Positions 45,262 through 52,318 of a stretch of 64,000 bases of DNA are shown piece after piece. Both the position numbers and the translations under genes were made by a program. The notes beneath the pieces were generated by a model. It searched no databases. It saw nothing but the letters and a program-made list of their open reading frames with translations, and was not told where the DNA came from. The number at the start of each line of letters is the position of its first letter. Position 1 is the stretch's first letter. Origin of the DNA: an uncultured Lachnoclostridium sp. (GTDB lineage Bacteria; Bacillota; Clostridia; Lachnospirales; Lachnospiraceae); contig CAOJBY010000019.1 of assembly GCA_948330435.1 (NCBI GenBank), positions 1 to 64,000 on the forward strand. Reading direction: 5' to 3'.

Positions 45262-45280
45262 TCCTCCTATTCCAGTTCCG
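45262..45280 (-). other. Possible empty site for the palindromic leader family
   Basis: On the minus strand the end of nadE and the degV Shine-Dalgarno read ACGGAACTGGAATAGGAGG. Copies A-D end in the same pattern, CGG(A/T)ACT then two to four bases and AATAGGAG. No palindrome is present here, so this may be an unoccupied target or simple coincidence in a short motif. Confidence 0.3.
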
Positions 45281-47204
45281 TAAGCTCCTCTAACTCTTTC
45301 AGCCAGATATCGCCACAGGCATCGCTGGGCATCCGCAGATCACCTCTGGGCGATACTGCCACGCTTCCCACTTTCGGGCCGTCCGGCAGACAGGAACGCT
45401 TAAACTGCTGTGCAAAAAATCTTTTATAAAAGGTGCGAAGCCATTTTAATATAACTGCTTCCTCATAAACATTCTCGAATGCCAGCTTTGCCAGTCGATA
45501 GATCTTAGACGGTGAAAAGCCAAACCGCAGAACATAATACAAGAAGAAGTCGTGCAGTTCATACGGCCCCACTAAGTCCTCCGTTTTCTGAGAGATACTT
45601 CCGTCCTTTGGCGGCAGCAGTTCCGGGCTGACCGGTGTATCCAGCACATCCCGCAGAACTTTGGAAAGCTCAGCATCCCCACATGTATCCGCATAGTACC
45701 GCACCAGGTGACGCACCAGGGTCTTGGGGACTCCCCCGTTTACCCCATACATGGACATGTGGTCTCCGTTGTAAGTCGCCCATCCAAGTGCCAGCTCGGA
45801 CATATCACCCGTTCCCACTACCAGACCGTCATTCTGGTTGGCAATATCCATTAAAACCTGGGTTCTCTCTCTGGCCTGAGCATTCTCATAGGTTATGTCA
45901 TGTCTCTCCGGATCCTGTCCAATATCCCAGAAATGAGCCATAACCGTCTCCTTGATATCCACTTCACGAAGCGTAGCTCCCAGCTTCCTTGTAAGCTCAC
46001 AGGCATTCTCATAGGTTCGATCTGTGGTGCCAAAGCAGGGCATGGTCACGCTGATAATCTGCTCCCTGGGGAGGGACAGATAGTCAAATGCCTTTGCCGT
46101 CACCAACAGTGCCAGTGTGGAATCCAGGCCACCGGAGATTCCCACAACGGCTGTCCAACATCCCGTGTGCTCCAGTCGCTTTTTAAGCCCCATAGCCTGA
46201 ATGGAAAGAATCTCCTCACAGCGGCGTTCCCGATCCTCTTTACTGGCCGGAACAAAAGGCATGGGATCCATCCTGCGTTCCAGCCTGGTTTCCTGCATAT
46301 TCAGATGAAAGCCTACTTCCGCATAGCTGTCATCATTTTTCACGGAAAATGTATTCATCCGCCTGCGTTCTCCAGCCAAGCGGAATACATCAATATCTCC
46401 ATAGGTGATTTCATTGGAAAAACGTTCCGAACGACTTAAGATAACTCCATTTTCCGCAATCAGATTCCGCCCTCCAAACACCATGTCCTGGGTGGACTCC
46501 CCCTCTCCCGCATTGGCATAGAGATATCCGCATACCAGCCTTGCGGATTGACTGGCTATCAACTCCTCACGATAACGGTCCTTTCCAATGATCTCGTCAC
46601 TGGCAGAACAGTTGACAATCACCGTAGCCCCCGTCAGGGCATGACGCACGCTTGGCGGTATAGGAACCCACAGATCCTCACAGATCTCCGCAGCCACCAC
46701 AAGTTGCGGCAACTCCGCACAGGCAAATATCATATCTGTGCCAAAGATTACGTAGTCCTCCTCTTCGGTTCCCCGTCCAAGCCATACATATTCCGTTTCC
46801 TGATTTCCCTGTGCAAAATGACGTAGTTCATAGAACTCCCCATAATTGGGCAGGTGAGTCTTGGGGACCATTCCCAGAATCTCTCCCCTGTTCAATACCG
46901 CCGCCACGTTATAGAGCTTGCCCTGCTTTTCCCAGGGAAGCCCCACAAATACCAGTGCGTCCAAATCTTTTGTAGCATCAGCCACGGCAAACAGGGCTTC
47001 TCTTGCCCCTCTTAAAAGTGATTCCTGAGAAAATAAATCACCACAGGTATAGCCGGTTATACATAGTTCCGGAAAAACAATAATCTTTGCACCTTTCTCA
47101 GCCGCTTCTTTCATTAAGCGTATAATCTCTGCTCCGTTATATTCCGGCTGAGCCACCCGAATCTTTGGCGTTATGGCCGCCGTCTTTACAAATCCATGCT
47201 TCAT
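45267..47204 (-). CDS. nadE: Glutamine-dependent NAD+ synthetase
   Basis: Makes NAD+ from deamido-NAD, ATP and glutamine. The 645 residues have an N-terminal nitrilase-type glutaminase domain with Glu in FPELCITGY, Lys in PKTHLPNYGEFYE and Cys in AAEICEDLW, then a C-terminal synthetase with P-loop GISGGLDSTLALLV near 357 and GTGDMSELALGW. ATG at 47204 is chosen because AGGAGG ends 6 bases before it and directly abuts the ATG two codons earlier. Element D lies between it and hslO. Confidence 0.96.
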   Translation of the reverse strand: MKHGFVKTAAITPKIRVAQPEYNGAEIIRLMKEAAEKGAKIIVFPELCITGYTCGDLFSQESLLRGAREALFAVADATKDLDALVFVGLPWEKQGKLYNVAAVLNRGEILGMVPKTHLPNYGEFYELRHFAQGNQETEYVWLGRGTEEEDYVIFGTDMIFACAELPQLVVAAEICEDLWVPIPPSVRHALTGATVIVNCSASDEIIGKDRYREELIASQSARLVCGYLYANAGEGESTQDMVFGGRNLIAENGVILSRSERFSNEITYGDIDVFRLAGERRRMNTFSVKNDDSYAEVGFHLNMQETRLERRMDPMPFVPASKEDRERRCEEILSIQAMGLKKRLEHTGCWTAVVGISGGLDSTLALLVTAKAFDYLSLPREQIISVTMPCFGTTDRTYENACELTRKLGATLREVDIKETVMAHFWDIGQDPERHDITYENAQARERTQVLMDIANQNDGLVVGTGDMSELALGWATYNGDHMSMYGVNGGVPKTLVRHLVRYYADTCGDAELSKVLRDVLDTPVSPELLPPKDGSISQKTEDLVGPYELHDFFLYYVLRFGFSPSKIYRLAKLAFENVYEEAVILKWLRTFYKRFFAQQFKRSCLPDGPKVGSVAVSPRGDLRMPSDACGDIWLKELEELTELE

Positions 47205-47217
47205 ATCCATCCTCCTA

Positions 47218-47274
47218 TTTTAAGTTCCGCAATCTTCCTTCTGGCACTGTCGGAAGATTGCTGTTTTAAGTTCC
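47218..47274 (-). repeat. Palindromic leader element, copy D (short form)
   Basis: GCAATCTTCC (47229-47238) pairs perfectly with GGAAGATTGC (47252-47261) around a 13-base loop. The 11-base TTTTAAGTTCC is repeated exactly at both ends (47218-47228, 47264-47274). The loop TTCTGGCACTGTC matches the right-hand part of copy C (TTCTGGCACTGTTC), so this looks like a copy-C-like element that lost its inner stem and hairpin. It abuts the nadE Shine-Dalgarno sequence and starts 5 bases past the hslO stop codon. Confidence 0.8.
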
Positions 47275-47279
47275 CGAAG

Positions 47280-48161
47280 CTATCGTTTTGCCTTATTTAA
47301 GATTTCCTTTAATTCCTCTATGGTAAAAGTATATGCTTCATTGCAGAAATGACATTTCACCTCGATAGGCTTTCCGTCACGAATCATATCCCTTATTTCC
47401 TTACTTCCTATACTGATAATCGCCTTTTCCACTCTCTCCTTGGAACAGTTACAGGAAAATGCCGTGGGAATTGTATCATTGATGGTCAGTTCAAATTCCC
47501 CCAGCAGTTCTTCCAAAATTCCTTCCGGTGTCAAGCCCCGATCCAGAAGTTCCGTAACAGAATTCACTTTGGCAAGACGTTTTTCCAGGGCATCAATTAC
47601 TTTCTCCTCTGTATAGGGCATTAATTGGATAATGAATCCTCCTGCCTGCCGAACCGTATTGTCACGATTCAGTAAAACGCCAAGTCCTACGGAAGAGGGA
47701 ACCTGTTCCGAAGTTGCAAAATAATAGGTTAAGTCCTCCGCAATCTCTCCCGTCTGGAGCTCCGTCTGTCCCACATAGGGCTCCTTCATGCCCAAGTCCC
47801 GAATCACTTGGAGCATTCCATTTCCGATAGCTCCTGACACGTCCAGCTTTCCTTTTGCATTGGCCGGAATCAAAACCGCTGGTTCATTCACATAGCCCTT
47901 TACCTGAGCCTTAGAATTGGCTGTCACCGTGATTCCTCCCAACGGCCCGTCTCCACGGATCTGGAGGGTCAGTAAGTCTTGTTCTCCCTTCATCATAGAA
48001 CCCATCATGGCACCTGCACTTAAAGACCTGCCCAAAGCCGCTGTTGCCACAGGACTGGTATTGTGTATCTGTCTGGCTTTCTCCACCAAGTCCCTGGAGG
48101 TTATGGCAAATGCCCGGATCTGGTTGTCCGCCGCCGTTGCCCTTACAATATAATCTGACAT
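47280..48161 (-). CDS. hslO: Redox-regulated chaperone Hsp33
   Basis: 293-residue cytosolic holdase activated by oxidation. The N-terminal domain is followed by a C-terminal zinc switch with four cysteines, CNC in FSCNCSKERV near 235 and CHFC in EVKCHFCNEAY near 270. Length is normal. It lies between a methyltransferase gene and nadE on the same strand. Confidence 0.96.
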   Translation of the reverse strand: MSDYIVRATAADNQIRAFAITSRDLVEKARQIHNTSPVATAALGRSLSAGAMMGSMMKGEQDLLTLQIRGDGPLGGITVTANSKAQVKGYVNEPAVLIPANAKGKLDVSGAIGNGMLQVIRDLGMKEPYVGQTELQTGEIAEDLTYYFATSEQVPSSVGLGVLLNRDNTVRQAGGFIIQLMPYTEEKVIDALEKRLAKVNSVTELLDRGLTPEGILEELLGEFELTINDTIPTAFSCNCSKERVEKAIISIGSKEIRDMIRDGKPIEVKCHFCNEAYTFTIEELKEILNKAKR

Positions 48162-48200
48162 GAATTATTCCTCATCCTCCAATCTATCTTACTGAATTTA

Positions 48201-48962
48201 TCATTTTATTTCTTTTCCACGCTCTCTCAGAATGATATGGATTCTCTCCGTATCTTCCTTAACTTTCTGTCCGGTTTCAGCATCACAGGCTTTTACAAAC
48301 TCCATGCCTGCTTCTTCCACAAGCCTTAGAATCTGCTTCAGATCATAAGCCCTCTGAAAATGCGTCTCCTCATATTTTCTATATGACCCGCCCTCCTGAC
48401 GAATAAAAAGAGTCAAATCATATTCATTCAGCCTTTCTTTCGGGTCATAATAGTTCTCCCAGATAAAGCTTCCTTCCTCCCGATTCTCTGCAATGGTATT
48501 TTCTGCCAACAGTGTCTCATATTTGTAAACGGTATTCAGATCGAAAAGGAAGATTCCTCCAGGATCCAGATAATTATTTACCAGACGAAATACCTGCAGC
48601 AGATCCCTTTCCTCCGTAATATAATTGATAGAATCACAGATGCTGACCACCGCCCTCACGGTTCCGTAAAGTTCAAACTCCCGCATATCCTGAAGCAAGT
48701 ACAAAATATTATGACCTGATTTTTCTTTCTTTTCTACGGCCAATTCCAGCATCTCTTCTGATGCATCTACACCAATCATATCAAATCCATCCCCTGCCAA
48801 AAGTTCCGTCAGGGTTCCCGTTCCACAGCCCAAGTCCAGCACAAGGCCATCGTTCACACCATATTCATTTAACAATTCCACAATCCGCCGGCACCATTTC
48901 TCATAAGGAACATCGTCCATAAACAAATCATAGACTGCCGCAAAACCTGCATATGCCTCCAA
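48201..48962 (-). CDS. Class I SAM-dependent methyltransferase
   Basis: 253 residues with SAM motif I VLDLGCGTGTLTELLA near 43-58, acidic motif GVDASEEML near 66 and VVSICDSINYI near 105. The family start pattern (YxxFAxVYDxxMxDVPYxxW) supports TTG at 48960-48962 as initiator, with GAGGG 8 bases upstream. The substrate is unknown; relatives act on small molecules or tRNA. It lies upstream of hslO. Confidence 0.88.
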   Translation of the reverse strand: MEAYAGFAAVYDLFMDDVPYEKWCRRIVELLNEYGVNDGLVLDLGCGTGTLTELLAGDGFDMIGVDASEEMLELAVEKKEKSGHNILYLLQDMREFELYGTVRAVVSICDSINYITEERDLLQVFRLVNNYLDPGGIFLFDLNTVYKYETLLAENTIAENREEGSFIWENYYDPKERLNEYDLTLFIRQEGGSYRKYEETHFQRAYDLKQILRLVEEAGMEFVKACDAETGQKVKEDTERIHIILRERGKEIK

Positions 48963-49042
48963 AGTCTTTTCCCTCTTAATGTTATTTCATCTAAGAACTG
49001 TAGCCTTCGTACCATCATATCAAATTTTTTTTCAAAAAACAA

Positions 49043-49071
49043 GACAGCCTCTAACTGAATTAGAGACTGCC
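49043..49071 (-). terminator. Intrinsic terminator of the murB-rapZ-whiA-crh unit
   Basis: CAGCCTCTAA (49045-49054) pairs with TTAGAGACTG (49060-49069) with one wobble. On the minus strand TTGTTTTTTG follows. It lies just after the crh gene. Confidence 0.85.
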
Positions 49072-49084
49072 CAATTACCCCTTT

Positions 49085-49339
49085 TTACTTACTGCTCAAA
49101 AACTTCTCTATATTAGCCATGGCCTCTTCCTCGTCCTCCCCATTAGCTGAGACAGTTACCGTCTCACCGGCATAAAGTCCAAGGGTCATCATCCCCATAA
49201 TACTTTTGGCATTTACCTTCTTGTTATCACTTTCCACATAAATCTCACTGCCATATTGGCTTGCTACCTGCACCAGCAGTGCCACCGGTCTTGCTTCCAA
49301 ACCGTTCGGAATCTGAATCGTGATTTCTTGCTTGATCAT
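49085..49339 (-). CDS. crh: Crh-like HPr paralogue lacking His15
   Basis: 84-residue HPr-fold protein. The position of the PEP-phosphorylated His15 is Glu15 (PNGLEARPVAL), while the regulatory Ser46 is kept in NAKSIMG, as in Bacillus Crh (which has Gln15). It therefore should not carry phosphate in sugar transport but could be phosphorylated at Ser46 by HPr kinase and act with CcpA in catabolite control. Its ATG overlaps the whiA stop (ATGA), the same whiA-crh order as in Bacillus. Acidic Glu15 might mimic phosphohistidine, which is inference. Confidence 0.88.
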   Translation of the reverse strand: MIKQEITIQIPNGLEARPVALLVQVASQYGSEIYVESDNKKVNAKSIMGMMTLGLYAGETVTVSANGEDEEEAMANIEKFLSSK

Positions 49340-50235
49340 AATAACTTTTCCTCCTTGTGCTCCCTTAGCTCCTCTGCAATGAGACTCAGTTTCCTCAACC
49401 TGTGATTGACTCCCGACTTTCCCACGGAAGGGGTCAGCATCTGTCCCAGCTCTTTCAATGTGGCTGATGGCTGTTCCAGGCGAAGCTTTGCTATCTCGGT
49501 CAAACTTTCGGGAAGCTGGTCGAACCCGATTGTTGCTTTAATAAACTGTATATCTTCAATCTGCTTTACCGCTGCAGAAACGGTCTTATTCAAGTTGGCA
49601 GTCTCACAGTTCACCTGCCTGTTCACAGAATTACGCATCTCTTTTACAATGCGAATATTCTCGAATTTCATGAGAGCCACATGTGCCTCCATCACATTCA
49701 ACATATCCGCAATCTGTGCACCCTCTTTGATGTATACGATATAATTTTTCTTTCGCATGGTAACTCTGGCCTCAATGTCAAAGCTCCGAATCATATCACA
49801 GAGTTGATTCACTTTCTCCGGACTGTTACAAACAATCTCAAAGTGATATCCTTTCTCCGGATCACTGACAGAGCCGGATGCCAGAAAAGCTCCCCTAATA
49901 AAGGCACGCTTACAGCAAAGATTCTGAATCAGCACATGCTGTATGGCAGAAAAGTCCCCGTAAGATTCAATCTCAAAACTGCGGCCTCCTCTTATGCTTT
50001 TATTTTGCCGAACCATTACATCAAGTCTTATATTAAAGGTTTTTTTCAATAATGTAAAGTACTTTCTTGCAACTGGGAGATTTTCCGTATGCATTCGAAG
50101 ACCTGATAGCCCATTTTCTTCCTCATTTACCCGGCTGCAAAAGCTTAAGATTGCAGCAATCTCTGCCAACTGACAATGCCGGGCCGTAGGAATCTGGCCC
50201 GACAGTTCTTCCTTAATTTCACTGGAAAAAGACAT
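49336..50235 (-). CDS. whiA: WhiA family DNA-binding protein
   Basis: 299 residues: an N-terminal LAGLIDADG-like fold lacking nuclease residues (SFSSEIKEELSG, CCKRAFIRGAFLASGSVSDPEKGYH), and a C-terminal helix-turn-helix (about 215-292; LRLEQPSATLKELGQMLTP, GKSGVNHRLRKL). In Firmicutes it affects chromosome segregation and division. It sits 24 bases after rapZ and overlaps crh. Confidence 0.95.
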   Translation of the reverse strand: MSFSSEIKEELSGQIPTARHCQLAEIAAILSFCSRVNEEENGLSGLRMHTENLPVARKYFTLLKKTFNIRLDVMVRQNKSIRGGRSFEIESYGDFSAIQHVLIQNLCCKRAFIRGAFLASGSVSDPEKGYHFEIVCNSPEKVNQLCDMIRSFDIEARVTMRKKNYIVYIKEGAQIADMLNVMEAHVALMKFENIRIVKEMRNSVNRQVNCETANLNKTVSAAVKQIEDIQFIKATIGFDQLPESLTEIAKLRLEQPSATLKELGQMLTPSVGKSGVNHRLRKLSLIAEELREHKEEKLL

Positions 50236-50259
50236 CTGTTACCTCATATCATTTGCCAT

Positions 50260-51138
50260 TTAATGTGCTTTTACAATGGCATCTTTTTCAATATCACGAT
50301 GCTCGCACCGAACCATATAGTCTCCGTTTTCCATCAAACGCTCATGCAACTTATTTGCCAGTGTTACGGAACGATGCTTTCCGCCTGTACATCCCACTGC
50401 AATCACCAGCTGGTTCTTCCCCTCCTGCACATAGTTGGGAATCAGAAACCGGATCATATCCTCCAGCTTATCCATAAATTGGTGTGCTGCTTCAAAACCC
50501 ATGACAAAATCCTGAATCTCTTTGTCATTTCCATTTAATCTGCGAAGTTCCTCATAATAATAAGGATTAGGCAAAAAACGCACATCAAAAACCAAGTCCG
50601 CATCATTGGGAATTCCAAACTTAAATCCAAAAGAAAGGACAGAAATTACAAGATTCCGAAACTCCCTGTTTTGTACAAATATTTTATCCAGCTCCACCCT
50701 GAGTTCCCTTGTCAAAAGACTGCTGGTATCTATAATATAATCCGCCTGCTTTTTCAGGAAAGTCAGTCGCTCACGTTCCCTCTCAATTCCCTCTGCAATC
50801 CGTCCGTCACCAGCCAGAGGGTGGTTTCTTCTTGTTTCTTTATATCGCTTTATCAGCACATTATCGCTGGCATCCAAAAACAATATCTCGTAGGTGTACC
50901 CCGCCATGGCCAGTTCTTCCAGAGAATGCTGCAGATCGCTTAGCGCCTGTCCGTTCCTTACATCAATGCCAAGAGCCACCTTGGCAATCTCGCTTGTTCC
51001 GGAATATACCAATTCCGAGAACTTTCCCATTAAAGAAACCGGAAGATTATCCACACAAAAATAGCCTGCGTCTTCCAACATCCGAAGAGATGTATTTCTT
51101 CCGGCGCCTGACATGCCCGTTACAATTACAAAACGCAT
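50260..51138 (-). CDS. rapZ: RapZ/YvcJ family nucleotide-binding protein
   Basis: 292 residues. The N-terminal P-loop domain begins RFVIVTGMSGAGRNTS; the usual Walker A Lys-Ser/Thr is Arg14-Asn15 here. LEDAGYFCVDNLPV follows, then FGFKFGIPNDADLVFDVRFLPNP and C-terminal VGCTGGKHRSV. Enterobacterial RapZ guides RNase E to GlmZ RNA; the Bacillus homologue hydrolyses nucleotides. The altered P-loop could reduce ATP or GTP binding. Element C lies immediately upstream of its AATAGGAG. Confidence 0.92.
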   Translation of the reverse strand: MRFVIVTGMSGAGRNTSLRMLEDAGYFCVDNLPVSLMGKFSELVYSGTSEIAKVALGIDVRNGQALSDLQHSLEELAMAGYTYEILFLDASDNVLIKRYKETRRNHPLAGDGRIAEGIERERERLTFLKKQADYIIDTSSLLTRELRVELDKIFVQNREFRNLVISVLSFGFKFGIPNDADLVFDVRFLPNPYYYEELRRLNGNDKEIQDFVMGFEAAHQFMDKLEDMIRFLIPNYVQEGKNQLVIAVGCTGGKHRSVTLANKLHERLMENGDYMVRCEHRDIEKDAIVKAH

Positions 51139-51150
51139 GATTTCTCCTAT

Positions 51151-51273
51151 TAAAGTTCCGCAAACTCTTTCCAGTACCCCCTATATAGAACAATTTCTGG
51201 CCGTAAAAACATACGTCCATAAATTGTTCTGGCACTGTTCAAGAGTTTGCTGTCTAAAGTTCCGCAAACTCTT
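51151..51273 (-). repeat. Nested palindromic leader element, copy C
   Basis: GCAAACTCTT (51160-51169) pairs perfectly with 51241-51250. Inner AGAACAATTT (51187-51196) pairs perfectly with 51221-51230. CGTA (51202-51205) pairs with TACG (51212-51215). A 19-base direct repeat TAAAGTTCCGCAAACTCTT stands at 51151-51169 and 51255-51273. It fills the gap between murB and rapZ and abuts the rapZ Shine-Dalgarno sequence. Confidence 0.85.
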
Positions 51274-51279
51274 AATCTT

Positions 51280-52191
51280 TTAGAATCCCAGCAGTTTCAC
51301 TTCAAGCTCAAGCTCTACTCCAAACTGGTTTTTGACCTCTTTCTGTACATGAGAGACCAAATCCAGCACATCCTTTGCTGTGGCATTTCCTCTGTTAATT
51401 ACAAAGCCGCAGTGTTTTTCCGCCACCTGAGCATCTCCCACACGAAATCCTCGAAGTCCTGCATCCATTATCAGCTTCCCTGCAAAGTAACCTTCCGGTC
51501 TCTTAAATGTACTGCCTGCACTGGGATATTCCAAAGGCTGCTTTTCCGTCCGTGCTTCTTTAAGCTCCTTCATCCGTGCTTCTATGGATATTTTATCTCC
51601 CTGCTTCAATTCCAGTATCGCTTCCAAAACAATCTGATGATTTCTTGCAATACTGCTGGTGCGATAGCCCAACTCCAACTGCTCTCCGGATAGCCTTAGC
51701 AGTTCTCCTCCTTCGGTCAAAACCAGAGCTTCCCGCACGATGTCTTTCATCTCTCCGCCATAGGCACCGGCATTCATCACAAGAGCTCCCCCGATGGTTC
51801 CGGGAATACCGGATGCAAACTCCAGGCCAGCCAACCCTTTCCGGGCTGCCAAATGTGAAATCTTCACTAACAGAGCACCCGCATCTGCATATAATCTGGT
51901 TCCCTCTATGCGGATCCCGTTCCAATTCTGGAAAAGCTGTATAACAACACCCTGATATCCCTGATCACTCACCAGGATATTGCTGCCGTTTCCAAAAATG
52001 TAATAGTTCTCTTCAAATTCACCACAAGTCCTGATGACTGCCGCCAACTGTTCCCATGTCCTTGGCAGACAAAAGTACTTTGCCGGACCTCCGATTCGGA
52101 ATGTAGTATGCTTTTTCAGCGGTTCATCAAGTAATACCTGACCTTCTTTTCCGAGGATCTCACATAGTTTCTCATAGAACTCCTGCTTCAT
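51280..52191 (-). CDS. murB: UDP-N-acetylenolpyruvoylglucosamine reductase
   Basis: FAD enzyme that makes UDP-MurNAc. The 303 residues have FRIGGPAKYFCLP near 32-44, the FAD motif YIFGNGSNILVSDQGY near 65, GIPGTIGGALVMNAGAYGGE near 125 and the catalytic Ser region PSAGSTFKRPEG near 222. It is of the shorter type II Firmicutes form. It heads the unit murB-rapZ-whiA-crh; GGGAG precedes the ATG. Confidence 0.96.
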   Translation of the reverse strand: MKQEFYEKLCEILGKEGQVLLDEPLKKHTTFRIGGPAKYFCLPRTWEQLAAVIRTCGEFEENYYIFGNGSNILVSDQGYQGVVIQLFQNWNGIRIEGTRLYADAGALLVKISHLAARKGLAGLEFASGIPGTIGGALVMNAGAYGGEMKDIVREALVLTEGGELLRLSGEQLELGYRTSSIARNHQIVLEAILELKQGDKISIEARMKELKEARTEKQPLEYPSAGSTFKRPEGYFAGKLIMDAGLRGFRVGDAQVAEKHCGFVINRGNATAKDVLDLVSHVQKEVKNQFGVELELEVKLLGF

Positions 52192-52235
52192 GCCGCACTC
52201 CCGCTTCTTTCTTTCTGACCTTAGTATATGCTAAA

Positions 52236-52265
52236 ACATCGGAAAGTACAACCCCTTTCCGATGT
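52236..52265 (-). terminator. Intrinsic terminator of uvrA
   Basis: ACATCGGAAAG (52236-52246) pairs perfectly with CTTTCCGATGT (52255-52265). On the minus strand TTTTAGC follows. Confidence 0.85.
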
Positions 52266-52318
52266 TCTGATTCCTATTCGCTTTTATTTTAGACGGCATC
52301 TGCCTGTTTTCACGCTGT

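Noticed and set aside
24295..51273. Reading the repeated palindromes as a CRISPR array
   Set aside because: Copies are thousands of bases apart, differ in stems and each sits before a gene; there are no regular spacers or cas genes.
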